Below, one piece after another: positions 11,235 through 18,889 of a stretch of 64,000 bases of DNA. Position 1 is the stretch's first letter, and every line of letters starts with the position of its first letter. The notes under the pieces were generated by a model, which worked only from the letters and a program-made list of their open reading frames with translations, was not told the DNA's origin and did no database searches. This stretch comes from Vicinamibacterales bacterium. Its GTDB lineage: Bacteria > Acidobacteriota > Vicinamibacteria > Vicinamibacterales > UBA8438. Where the stretch lies: the NCBI GenBank assembly GCA_958296065.1, contig CATQHX010000002.1, forward strand, positions 75,761-139,760. Reading direction: 5' to 3'. Made by a program: the position numbers and the translations under genes.

Positions 11235-12905
11235 TCACATGCCCCAGACGTCGATGACGACACCCCGACGTGACGTCTTCCGGTGGCGAAACACCTTCTC
11301 GTCCCAGCTCCGGTCCTTGGTGGCGCGGTCGATGATCACCAGGTGCCCTTCCTGCGCCGCGCACCGGTCCATGTAGGCGGCCGTCTGCTCCAGGCCCTCC
11401 GCGATGGTTCGTTCCAGGCTGCCGTACAGCAGCTTGCACTCGATTACGAACTTGTCGATGCGCGCGGTCTTCCCGCCGCTGGCGTGGGATGGTCCATCGT
11501 GTGGACCGCGGCCCGACGTACGGGGGCCGCGCGGCCAGACGATCAGCAGGTCCGTGCGGCCCCTTCCCAGGCCGTACTCCCGCTCGATGCGCCCGCCGCT
11601 GTTCACCACGCGCTGCAGGAACGCCTGCAGCAGCAACTGCGGCCACGCCTCCTGGTACTGGAACCGTTTCGACCAGTGCTCCGAGTGCTCCCGGAAGAAC
11701 GTCTGGAACGCCGCCAGAAGCGCGCGCACGTTCAGCCCGCCGTCGGTGTCGACGTACCACGCTGTCTCCTGGTCGAACTCCTCCTGGACCACCCAGGTCA
11801 GCTCGCGCGGCACCACCTCCGCGTAGATGGGATTCGCAATGCGCACCGGCCGATCCTGCGCGAGGAGGCCGAGGTCCCGGATGTACTCCAGGTCGCGGTC
11901 GGTGAAGGTCCGCACCTCCGCCCCGCTCAACAGCGGCTCGACCACCCGCCGCACGCGGTCCTCCTTCAGCTTGTCCGCCAACTGGTCCAGGTGCGTCTCC
12001 CGGCGCAGAATCAGCCGTTCCTGCGCCGCTCGGAGGGCCTCCGCGTCGACGGGACGCGACCGGTCCCGGCCCCCCTTGTCCCGGAAGCAGGCGTCGTCCG
12101 CCAGCGCGTTCACCAGCCACGGCTGCCCCTGGGTCTGCCCCCACACCTGCTCCAGGGCCTCGGGCGTGAACGCCTGACCTGTCTCGGCCGTGTGCTGCCC
12201 AAGCAGGGCCAGGGTCTCGGCCCGCGAGAAGTCCCCCAGCCGCAAGGACTCCGCCTTGACGTTGAACGCGCTGCCGCCGGCGATAATTGCGTTCGCCGAG
12301 CCGGAATGGATCCGGTAGTCCCGCACGTCCCGCACGCCGCACAAGACCACGCTCTGCGGAAAGCTACGCGGGCGCTGGTGGTACCCTGTCCGCAACTGCC
12401 GCAGCACGGCCAGCAGCGAGTCGCCGATCAGCATGTCGATCTCGTCGATCAGCAGCACGAGCGGCGTCGCGTCGGTCTCGGCCCAGCGCGTCAACGCCTC
12501 CAGCAGCACGTCGTGCGGCGCGTATCGCGCCAGTAGATCCCGAAAGACGCCGTCCAGGAACTCGTCGCCCAGGGTCATCCGCGCCTGGGACGCCAGCCGG
12601 CCCAGCACCGTACGCATGGCCTGTCCGACGTCCTCGCGGGCCGTCTGCCCGACCTCGACGTTGACGTACACGCACCGGTAGCCGTCGGCATTCAGCCGGT
12701 CCCGCAACGCCAGCAGGGCCGAGGTCTTCCCGGTCTGGCGGGGTGCGTGCAGCACGAAGTACTTCTCGTCCCCGACCAGCGCGAGCACATCGTCCAGATC
12801 GAGCCGGTCCAGCGGCGGAATGCAGTAGTGCCGGTCGGGCTTCACGGGACCGGTGGTGGTGAAGAAGCGCCTGCCGTCGCGTCGCTCGGGCCGCGGGGCA
12901 TCCAT
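11235..12905 (-). CDS. AAA ATPase fused to a C-terminal PD-(D/E)XK nuclease-like domain
   Basis: A 556-residue protein from the ATG at 12905; a GTG at 12923 would add six residues. The N-terminal STAND/AAA-like ATPase has Walker A APRQTGKTS (54-62) and Walker B LLIDEID (151-157), followed by a winged-helix-like middle. The C-terminus has the restriction-fold signature: a Glu in RIERE near 442, Asp452 in GRTDLLIVW, and Glu489-x-Lys491 in FVIECKLLYG. Such proteins are abundant in Acidobacteriota and Chloroflexota genomes, but their role is unproven; nucleic-acid cleavage in defence or element maintenance is an inference. A proline- and glycine-rich insert separates the Asp and ExK motifs. The gene lies immediately downstream of the hsdM remnant on the same strand. 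Confidence 0.8.
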   Translation of the reverse strand: MDAPRPERRDGRRFFTTTGPVKPDRHYCIPPLDRLDLDDVLALVGDEKYFVLHAPRQTGKTSALLALRDRLNADGYRCVYVNVEVGQTAREDVGQAMRTVLGRLASQARMTLGDEFLDGVFRDLLARYAPHDVLLEALTRWAETDATPLVLLIDEIDMLIGDSLLAVLRQLRTGYHQRPRSFPQSVVLCGVRDVRDYRIHSGSANAIIAGGSAFNVKAESLRLGDFSRAETLALLGQHTAETGQAFTPEALEQVWGQTQGQPWLVNALADDACFRDKGGRDRSRPVDAEALRAAQERLILRRETHLDQLADKLKEDRVRRVVEPLLSGAEVRTFTDRDLEYIRDLGLLAQDRPVRIANPIYAEVVPRELTWVVQEEFDQETAWYVDTDGGLNVRALLAAFQTFFREHSEHWSKRFQYQEAWPQLLLQAFLQRVVNSGGRIEREYGLGRGRTDLLIVWPRGPRTSGRGPHDGPSHASGGKTARIDKFVIECKLLYGSLERTIAEGLEQTAAYMDRCAAQEGHLVIIDRATKDRSWDEKVFRHRKTSRRGVVIDVWGM

Positions 12906-12919
12906 GTGCGCGGAACGTA

Positions 12920-13106
12920 TCACGGGTTCACGGTCCCGTTGCGTCTCGGAAGGCGTTCGAACGGCAGTGGCTGGCCGGCGTCGCCGGTGAACAGCGATCT
13001 GCCGTTGTGGACCTCGGCGATGCGGCTGCCGAGCGGCGTGTCCTGCTTCATCTTCGAGAGCTTGTTAGTTGGCGATCCAGTTCAGGTCGGCGTTGCTGGT
13101 GGCCAT
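12920..13106 (-). pseudogene. hsdM: Deletion remnant of a type I restriction-modification methylase subunit (hsdM)
   Basis: Two scraps of the same family lie end to end on the minus strand. From the ATG at 13106 the frame reads MATSNADLNWIAN, the start of a common HsdM, then stops. In a shifted frame the next codons read KLSKMKQDTPLGSRIAEVHN and GRSLFTGDAG, an internal HsdM segment that normally lies after the N-6 methylase NPPY motif. After that the sequence loses similarity and stops at 12920-12922. A large internal deletion and loss of the 3' part are therefore inferred. No hsdS or hsdR is present. The assignment rests on recalled family sequence, not a search. Confidence 0.65.
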
Positions 13107-13270
13107 GGGAGATCCGTGCCCCGGTGGTCGTGCCGTTCGGGTCCCGGGCTGTCCGCGTTGCGGATAGTACACGGTACGCGGTTCGATGGGCACCGGCGAG
13201 CCCGCGAACGCCACGGCGTCGGCACCGCCTCCCACTCCGCGAAAGACTTCCGAGGGCGGCTGCGGCCGGC

Positions 13271-13402
13271 AAGCCAGGGTTTCTGGACCTCGAGGAGGTC
13301 ACCGAGCATACGTACGCGTGGAGCGACAGGAAGAAGCAGTTTTCCCGGCGGCAGATCGAACTCGCTCTCGGTGTGCTGTCGGATAAGGGCTGGCTCAGGT
13401 AA
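13271..13402 (+). pseudogene. 3' fragment of an unrecognised gene
   Basis: The last ~43 codons of a plus-strand open frame, beginning around KPGFLDLEEVTEHTYAW and ending RRQIELALGVLSDKGWLR before TAA, read like a winged-helix C-terminus with normal residue composition. The frame upstream of 13271 is Arg/Pro-rich and not protein-like. It is probably a truncated gene end left in this accessory region. I cannot name the family. The rest of 12924-13538 holds only the hsdM scrap. Confidence 0.3.
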
Positions 13403-13538
13403 CGATACGAGGCTGGAACCGGATGCGGCCGCGACATGCGGGCCAGTGAGCCTGTCCGTCGGCGATGCCCCGGGGAACGACGAGCCGCCGGTGCTTGCCG
13501 AAATTTGCCAACGCGCCTATGGTGCCTTCGTGAGCACG

Positions 13539-13769
13539 ATGAACATATCGCTGCCGGAGACGCTGAAGTCCTTCGTGGACCGACAGGTGGCGACGCGCGG
13601 ATACGGCACGTCGAGCGAATACGTCCGGGAGCTGATTCGCAGGGACCGGGATCGCCAGCGTCTGCGGGGCCTGCTGCTCGATGGCGCGGATTCCCCGCCG
13701 ACGGCCGTCGCGGACCGGGCGTGGTTCGAGCGCCTGCGTGCGCGCGCCCACCGGCAGACGACGGCGTGA
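13539..13769 (+). CDS. parD: ParD-family antitoxin (ribbon-helix-helix)
   Basis: A 76-residue protein starting MNISLPETLKSFVDRQV with the SSEYVRELIRRD segment, typical of the ParD/CopG ribbon-helix-helix DNA-binding domain. The C-terminal acidic and hydrophobic tail (residues 45-76) should wrap the toxin. The ATG at 13539 is preferred; a GTG nine bases upstream is also possible. It overlaps the following toxin by four bases (GTGA). ParD normally represses its own operon and neutralises ParE. Confidence 0.88.
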   Translation: MNISLPETLKSFVDRQVATRGYGTSSEYVRELIRRDRDRQRLRGLLLDGADSPPTAVADRAWFERLRARAHRQTTA

Positions 13770-14089
13770 ACCGCAAGCCGGTCGTGCTGCGTGAACGCGC
13801 CAACCGGGATGCCGAGGAGGCGGTCGACTACTATCTGCGAGAGGCCGGCGAGAGCACCGCACTCCGGTTCGCAGATGCGCTGGAGCGCTCGTGCGCGCAG
13901 GTCGCGATCCATCCGGCTGCGGGCTCATCGCGCTATGCCCACGAGCTGAGCCTGCCCAGTCTGCGAGTCTGGCCACTCAAGCGCTTCCCGTATCTGCTGT
14001 TCTACGTGCAACGCGACGACCACGTCGATGTTTGGCGCCTGCTTCATGCGGAGCGGGACATCCCAGAGTGGCTGCGGGAATCCGGATAG
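13766..14089 (+). CDS. parE: ParE/RelE-superfamily toxin
   Basis: A 107-residue protein starting with GTG inside the antitoxin stop. It shows the ParE pattern: RERANRDAEEAVDYYL at the N-terminus, a central ALRFADALERSCAQVAIHPAAG, and the terminal strand VDVWRLLHAERDIPEWL. ParE toxins poison DNA gyrase; other members of the fold are ribosome-dependent nucleases, so the target is an inference. The pair closes the accessory stretch that begins at tRNA-Ser. Confidence 0.88.
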   Translation: MNRKPVVLRERANRDAEEAVDYYLREAGESTALRFADALERSCAQVAIHPAAGSSRYAHELSLPSLRVWPLKRFPYLLFYVQRDDHVDVWRLLHAERDIPEWLRESG

Positions 14090-14131
14090 CCCGACCGCCC
14101 CGCCTTGATGCTTGCTCCTACCACGGACTCC

Positions 14132-15040
14132 CTATCCTGGATTCGCGGTGAAGAACGCCGCGTGCACGAGCGTCTCGTTCAGCGTCAGGGCGTGGCCGGT
14201 CACTCTGTCGTCGGCCACGCGGTGCTCGACGCCCAGCCCCACCCCCGGCGTCTCCTGCGCCCGCGCGGACGCGAAGCGGCGGACGACCTCCAGGACCGCC
14301 GTGGCGGAGGGCTTCCCCTTCGCGACCGGTGATTCGAGCAGATGCGACCGGATGAGCGCGGCCCAGTGGGCGGCCAGCAGGAGCGGCGCGCCGAACAGGT
14401 CCATCGCCGTCACCCAGCGTCCGTGGACGACGACGATGCCGCACTGGCCGGGAAGCGGGCCGCGGGAAACGAGCTTTTCGATGGTCGCGGTGCGGGACGG
14501 CTGGCCGTGGTGCGCCGCGCGCTTCATGTCCGCCGCCGCCGCGGTGGCCGACTGCACGGACGCGCGGCTCAGCATCTGGTCGACTTCTTGCCAGACGGCG
14601 CCCTGATCGCCGTCGCGTGAGCCGCTGCGACGCATGGACGCGGCGACGCCGGCGTTCTTTCGGGCGCGCACCCGAGTCGCCGTGAACGCGTCGTCGCGGC
14701 GCGCGGCCCGGCGGCGGCCCCAACGGCCCTGCTCGAGGCACGAGACCGGGACCGCCAGATCGCGCAGGGCGGGCACCAGCACGGTCACGTTGATGGCGCG
14801 GTTCTGCTTGGCGCCGAGAAAGTGTTCGCCCTCGACGACGAGCACCGGCTTGTCGCCCGGGTTGCGCACTCGCAAGGCGTTCACGGATGGCTCGTCGAGC
14901 TCGTCCACGACGAGCCCGGCGGCTTCGCCGGTCTCGATCGCCGGCAGGCCGTTGGTCGCCAGGTACACCGGGAAGAACGACACCCCCAGCCGGGTGATGG
15001 GCCAGCCGATCGCTACGGCGTCGAGATTCGGTACGGTCAT
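14132..15040 (-). CDS. ARPP-1 (DUF6569-like) domain protein
   Basis: A 302-residue protein whose whole length matches the ARPP-1 family, with LVVEGEHFLGAKQNRAINVT in the N-terminal third and a VVVHGRWVTAMDLFG strand later. The family name refers to its genomic association with ADP-ribosylglycohydrolases and rhodanese/phosphatase proteins; no catalytic activity is established. The ATG at 15040 has a GAGG motif five bases upstream and is preferred to the GTG at 15046. It is divergent from an NrtR-type regulator with two palindromic boxes between, so it is probably regulated by that protein. Confidence 0.75.
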   Translation of the reverse strand: MTVPNLDAVAIGWPITRLGVSFFPVYLATNGLPAIETGEAAGLVVDELDEPSVNALRVRNPGDKPVLVVEGEHFLGAKQNRAINVTVLVPALRDLAVPVSCLEQGRWGRRRAARRDDAFTATRVRARKNAGVAASMRRSGSRDGDQGAVWQEVDQMLSRASVQSATAAAADMKRAAHHGQPSRTATIEKLVSRGPLPGQCGIVVVHGRWVTAMDLFGAPLLLAAHWAALIRSHLLESPVAKGKPSATAVLEVVRRFASARAQETPGVGLGVEHRVADDRVTGHALTLNETLVHAAFFTANPG

Positions 15041-15058
15041 GGTCACCTCGAATCGTTA

Positions 15059-15073
15059 TTGTTACGGTGACAA
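15059..15073. promoter_or_regulatory. Putative NrtR operator, box 1
   Basis: TTGTTACGGTGACAA has arms TTGTT and GACAA around a 5-base centre, one mismatch from a perfect palindrome. It lies 19 bases upstream of the ARPP-1 start codon and matches box 2 in arm sequence and spacing. Confidence 0.65.
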
Positions 15074-15094
15074 TATTCGAGCTCGCGCTTGATT

Positions 15095-15109
15095 TTGTCA
15101 ACGCGACAA
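15095..15109. promoter_or_regulatory. Putative NrtR operator, box 2
   Basis: TTGTCAACGCGACAA has perfect arms TTGTC and GACAA with a 5-base spacer, 36 bases from box 1 centre to centre. It lies 15 bases before the preferred NUDIX-regulator start. The surrounding bases (ATATATT) are unusually AT-rich for this genome and may hold a promoter. Confidence 0.7.
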
Positions 15110-15123
15110 TATATTTTCTGTCC

Positions 15124-15909
15124 GTGGCCACACGTGTCACGTACGATTACGACCCCGACGACTACCCGCGCTTCGCCGTCACCGTGGACGTGGCGGTCTT
15201 CACCATCCGGGACGACGCGTTGCAGGTGCTGCTGATCGAGCGGGGCCAGGAGCCGTTCCTGGGCGCCTGGGCGCTGCCGGGCGGCTTCGTGAAGATCGAC
15301 GAGGATCTGGATCGGGCCGCGGTCCGGGAGCTGGCCGAGGAGACCGGGCTGCGCGCGGGTCCTTCCCACCTGGAACAGCTCGGCTCCTACGGGACCCCGG
15401 ACAGGGACCCGCGCATGCGGGTGGTCAGCGTCGCCTACTGGGCGATCTATGCCGCTCTACCGGTGTTGCGCGGCGGCGGCGATGCCGCGGCGGCGGTTCT
15501 GACCCCTGTGGCGGAGATAGAGCGCGGCAGTGTCAGGCTCGCGTTCGACCACGAGCGGATCGTGCGGGACGCCGTCGAGCGGACCCGGTCCAAGCTGGAG
15601 TACACGGCCGTCGCTGCGAAGTTCTGCCCGCCGGAGTTCACGATCGGCCAGCTTCGCCGCGTCTACGAAGCGGTCTGGAGCACACGTCTCGACCCGGGGA
15701 ACTTCCAGCGCAACGTCCAGGAGAGCGGCGCGTTCGAGAAACGGATAGAGGCCGGGGCTGCGCCTCGGGCCCGCCGCGGGCGCCCGGCAGCGCTCTGGTC
15801 GGTCAGCGAATCGACGGTTCGGGCCGGCCGGCCCGAGATGCCGTTGGAGCGGCCGCCCGCGAAACGGAGACGAGCGGTGCGGCGCGAGCCGACGAAGGAC
15901 GAGAGTTGA
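15124..15909 (+). CDS. nrtR: NrtR-type transcriptional regulator: NUDIX sensor domain plus winged helix
   Basis: A 261-residue protein. Residues ~18-145 form a NUDIX domain with a complete catalytic box (GFVKIDEDLDRAAVRELAEE, residues 54-73, then TGL), matching Gx5Ex7REUxEExGU. Residues ~155-215 carry the NrtR winged-helix region (CPPEFTIGQLRRVYEAV). The rest is a basic Arg/Pro-rich tail. NrtR proteins repress NAD-metabolism genes and release DNA on binding ADP-ribose or related ligands. The GTG at 15124 is chosen because the alternative GTG at 15067 would put the operators inside the gene. No clear ribosome-binding site is seen, so it could be leaderless. The intact NUDIX box raises the possibility of retained hydrolase activity. 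Confidence 0.82.
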   Translation: MATRVTYDYDPDDYPRFAVTVDVAVFTIRDDALQVLLIERGQEPFLGAWALPGGFVKIDEDLDRAAVRELAEETGLRAGPSHLEQLGSYGTPDRDPRMRVVSVAYWAIYAALPVLRGGGDAAAAVLTPVAEIERGSVRLAFDHERIVRDAVERTRSKLEYTAVAAKFCPPEFTIGQLRRVYEAVWSTRLDPGNFQRNVQESGAFEKRIEAGAAPRARRGRPAALWSVSESTVRAGRPEMPLERPPAKRRRAVRREPTKDES

Positions 15910-15956
15910 AGGCGCTTGATCGAGGTCCGACGACGGCACTGCCATGTCTCGCTGCT

Positions 15957-16787
15957 TCAGCCGACCGCGAGCGAAGCGTTCCGGATGTCGGTGACCAGCA
16001 TGTGCGCCGGCGTATGGGTGATCGCGATGGGCGGGCGCGCCGCGCGCAGCGCCACCTGCGGGGTCACGCCGCAGGCCCAGAAGACCGGGATCTCGCCGGA
16101 ACCGATGACGGGATCGTCGCCCTCCCACGCGCGCTCGATGTTCTCGATGCCGATGCGTTCCGGCATGCCGAGGTGGACCGGCGCGCCGTGCACCCGCGGG
16201 TAGCGGCTAGTGATCTGCACGGCCTTGATGGCGTCCGCCGGCGTGAAGGGCCGCATTGATACCACCATTCGACTCCGGAACCGGCCGGCCGGCGCGCACT
16301 CGATGTCGGTGAGGTACATCGTGCATACGCTGCCGTCGTTCCAGTGCCGGAGGGAGAGGCCGGCGTCGACCAGCGCCTCCTCGAACGAGAAGGAGCACCC
16401 GAGCGCGAACGCCACGAAGTCGTCCTGCCAGAGGTTGCCGATGCTGGCGACGTTGCCGTCGAGCTCGCCGTCGCGGAAGACCCGATAGCTTGGGATGTCG
16501 GTGCGCAAGTCGAGGTCTTCGGCAAGCTCCGGAAGGTGCGGACTGCCCGGCTCGGTCATCGCGAGCAACGGGCAGGGCTTGGGATTCCGCTGGCAGAAAC
16601 GGGCGAACTCGTCGGCGTAGGCCGCCGGCAGCACGGCGAAGTTGGCCTGGACGCAGCCCTTGGCGAGCCCGCCCGTCTGGCCGTTGTACTGCCCCGTGCG
16701 GATTCGGCGCCGGACCTCGACCGGGTCGGAGGAGTTCCAGCCGAGGCCGGGCGACCCTGCTCCGCTTGCATCGAAGTCGGCGAGCAT
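15957..16787 (-). CDS. Putative hydro-lyase, DUF1445 / D-glutamate cyclase-like family
   Basis: A 276-residue protein of normal length for UPF0317/DUF1445. Characteristic segments are GCVQANFAVLPAAYADEF, FCQRNPKPCPLLAMTEPG, DIPSYRVFRDG and VFWACGVTPQVAL. The mitochondrial relative is D-glutamate cyclase; the bacterial reaction is inferred to be a hydro-lyase on an amino-acid-derived acid. The ATG has a GAGGGGG motif five bases upstream. Neighbours are unrelated, so context does not refine the substrate. Confidence 0.85.
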   Translation of the reverse strand: MLADFDASGAGSPGLGWNSSDPVEVRRRIRTGQYNGQTGGLAKGCVQANFAVLPAAYADEFARFCQRNPKPCPLLAMTEPGSPHLPELAEDLDLRTDIPSYRVFRDGELDGNVASIGNLWQDDFVAFALGCSFSFEEALVDAGLSLRHWNDGSVCTMYLTDIECAPAGRFRSRMVVSMRPFTPADAIKAVQITSRYPRVHGAPVHLGMPERIGIENIERAWEGDDPVIGSGEIPVFWACGVTPQVALRAARPPIAITHTPAHMLVTDIRNASLAVG

Positions 16788-16926
16788 TTCGTCCCCCTCT
16801 GGCTACGAAGGTCGACCGACGACTCGGTGTCTTGCGCCCTGGTTCCTCATCGGTCCGGCCTCTCGGGCTCAGCGTAGCAGAGCACCCGCCGCCCATGGTG
16901 CTGTCGCGTGTCGTACCCTGGTCCGC

Positions 16927-17412
16927 ATGGTGACCGTGCGCCCGCTCCGGGACGACGAGATGCGCCTGTATCTTGAGATTCACGAACGGGCCATCCGCGG
17001 GCTCGCCGCGAGTCATTACTCCCAGGATGACATCGAGGGTTGGGTCGTCCCGGCGACCGACGAGAATCTGCGCCGTCTGTTGCTCAACGCCGACCGCGAA
17101 ATCCGCTTCGTGGCCGAGCTGGACGGTGCCCCTGTCGGGATCGGAGCCCTCGTGCTGGAGAAACCGGAGCTGCGGGCGGTCTACGTCGCTCCGGAGGGTG
17201 CTCGTCGAGGTTGCGGTTCCGCGCTGGTGCACGCGATCGAGCGGACCGCCAGAGACAACGCAGTAACCCGCCTCAGGCTCCACGCCTCCCTCAACGCGGA
17301 GCGGTTCTATGCGGCCCTCGGTTACGAGGTTCTCGAAAGAGCGGAGGTGGTTCTCCCGAACGGCCATTCCATGGCGGTGGTGCGGATGGGAAAGGTCCTT
17401 GGGAGGACCTGA
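16927..17412 (+). CDS. GNAT-family N-acetyltransferase
   Basis: A 161-residue acetyltransferase starting MVTVRPLRDDEM. The acetyl-CoA-binding region is YVAPEGARRGCGSALVHAIE (the R/QxxGxG/A-type loop), followed by LRLHASLNAERFYAALGYEVL, typical of ElaA/RimI-like GNAT proteins. The substrate is unknown. The ATG fits the family start; the upstream in-frame extension runs through non-coding sequence. Confidence 0.85.
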   Translation: MVTVRPLRDDEMRLYLEIHERAIRGLAASHYSQDDIEGWVVPATDENLRRLLLNADREIRFVAELDGAPVGIGALVLEKPELRAVYVAPEGARRGCGSALVHAIERTARDNAVTRLRLHASLNAERFYAALGYEVLERAEVVLPNGHSMAVVRMGKVLGRT

Positions 17413-17486
17413 CCCGGCCGATATACACTGCAGAGACATACCACATGCCAGCATTGCTGAGCGAGTCTCTTCCTGGAGGACAACCG

Positions 17487-17786
17487 ATGACAAAATCCGC
17501 CGGAGCAGCGCAGGTCGACATCCCGGAGGAACGCGCGGGCCGCAGAATCGCGCGGGTGTTCATGACCGGACGGTCGCAGGCGGTGCGGCTGCCGAAGGAG
17601 TTTCGATTCGACACGGACCGGGTGCTCATTCGACGTGAGGGCCGCAGCGTGGTGCTGAGTCCCATGTTCGAGGATTGGGACGACTACCTCGAGAACGGTG
17701 CGCGCTTCACGGATGACTTCTTCGAGGCGATGGAGGAGTTGCGCGATACCCACTTGCCGTTCGAGGAGCGGGAGCCCTTCGATTGA
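17487..17786 (+). CDS. vapB: VapB-type antitoxin (AbrB/SpoVT fold)
   Basis: A 99-residue protein. The central segment RIARVFMTGRSQAVRLPKEFRF is the SpoVT/AbrB-like swapped-hairpin domain of VapB antitoxins, and the acidic C-terminus (DWDDYLENGARFTDDFFEAM) should bind the toxin. A GGAGGA site (17475-17480) precedes the ATG by six bases. The N-terminal ~18 residues are an extension relative to typical VapB. It overlaps vapC by four bases (TTGA). Confidence 0.88.
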   Translation: MTKSAGAAQVDIPEERAGRRIARVFMTGRSQAVRLPKEFRFDTDRVLIRREGRSVVLSPMFEDWDDYLENGARFTDDFFEAMEELRDTHLPFEEREPFD

Positions 17787-18175
17787 GAGTCATGCTCGAC
17801 ACCGACACGTGCATCTACGCCAGGAAGCGGCCGGCCGGTTTCGCGCCGCGTCTGCCTCTCAGCGAGTGCGCTATCTCGATCATCGTGCTGGGAGAACTGG
17901 AGTGGGGCGTGGCGCAGTCGAGCCGCGTAGAGGAGAACCGGGCCGGCTTGAGAGACTTGCTCGCCGCCGTGCGGGTAGTCGACCTCAATGCGGAGGTCGC
18001 GCGGCAGTACGGCCGGCTCCGGGCGCACCTGCGTTCCATCGGCCAGCCGATCGGCCCGAGCGACCTGTGGATCGCCGCCCATGCCCTGGCCCGCGACGTA
18101 CCGCTGATCACGCACAACCTCGCCGAGTTCCAGCGCGTGCCGGGCCTGGCCGCCGAGACCTGGATGGCCGGGTAG
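17783..18175 (+). CDS. vapC: VapC-type PIN-domain ribonuclease toxin
   Basis: A 130-residue PIN domain with its acidic residues in place: MLDTDTCIY (first Asp), a Glu in LGELEWGV, and SDLWIAAHALA followed by ITHNLAEF. VapC toxins cleave specific RNAs, often initiator tRNA or 23S rRNA. The TTG start overlaps the vapB stop; an ATG at 17792 is an alternative that would give the usual VapC N-terminus. Confidence 0.9.
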   Translation: MRVMLDTDTCIYARKRPAGFAPRLPLSECAISIIVLGELEWGVAQSSRVEENRAGLRDLLAAVRVVDLNAEVARQYGRLRAHLRSIGQPIGPSDLWIAAHALARDVPLITHNLAEFQRVPGLAAETWMAG

Positions 18176-18223
18176 CGGCCTGCCGATTGCGACCCGGGCG
18201 GATGCAGCGAGGAGCGTCGGGAA

Positions 18224-18802
18224 CTACGGAACGACTGTTCCCGCGAACTGGATGCGGATCTCCGGCCGCACTCTCAGCAGACCGAGCAGGACGACGGGCG
18301 GCTCCACGCCGTACTCCGTCATGTCGAGTCCGACCTCTCCCGCGATCGCAACGGCCGCGCCGGATGGCGTCAGCGAGATGGGGAAGCTCACCGGCTTGCT
18401 GACGCCCTGGATGGTGAGCGCGCCGCTGGCCTCGACGCCGTCGCCGGAGGCCTCGTAGCCGTCGAGCTGGAAGGTGATTTCGGCGAACTCGCCCGGCTTC
18501 ATCGCATCCATGAGGTGCTCGGTCATCGTTTCGTCCGGGCACTCGAAGTCGGCCACCGGCACGGTGAGCGTCGCCGACTGCACGCCGGCTGTGAAGCCGG
18601 GCGCCGGCGTGGACGAACCGGGGGTGACCTCGGCCGTCCCGCTGACCGAGCAGGTCCAGCCCCGGACGGTCGACGTCCCGGACACGGTGAAGTCGACGGT
18701 GGATTGCTGCGCCGCCGCCGGGGATCCGGCCAGCAGCGCGAGAGCGACGGCAACGGCGGCCACGAACCGGACCACGTAACGCATGCGAAAGGCGACCGGC
18801 AT
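18224..18802 (-). CDS. YceI-family periplasmic lipid-binding-like protein
   Basis: A 192-residue secreted protein. Residues 1-30 form a signal peptide (basic start, VAAVAVALALLAG, cleavage near AAA-QQ). The rest matches the YceI lipocalin-like barrel, with the opening STVDFTVSGTSTVRGWTC and the closing GALTIQGVSKPVSFPISL. YceI proteins bind isoprenoid or fatty-acid-like molecules. The ATG at 18802 has a GGAGGA site eight bases upstream. It is followed by a 47-base gap to convergent vapC. Confidence 0.85.
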   Translation of the reverse strand: MPVAFRMRYVVRFVAAVAVALALLAGSPAAAQQSTVDFTVSGTSTVRGWTCSVSGTAEVTPGSSTPAPGFTAGVQSATLTVPVADFECPDETMTEHLMDAMKPGEFAEITFQLDGYEASGDGVEASGALTIQGVSKPVSFPISLTPSGAAVAIAGEVGLDMTEYGVEPPVVLLGLLRVRPEIRIQFAGTVVP

Positions 18803-18889
18803 CCTTGAGATCCTCCGAGTTCCCATTCGGGCGCAACCCCGAGCGAGCAGAGCGCGGCCCCGACCGAGCGGGGCGTCGCCCCGACTGAA

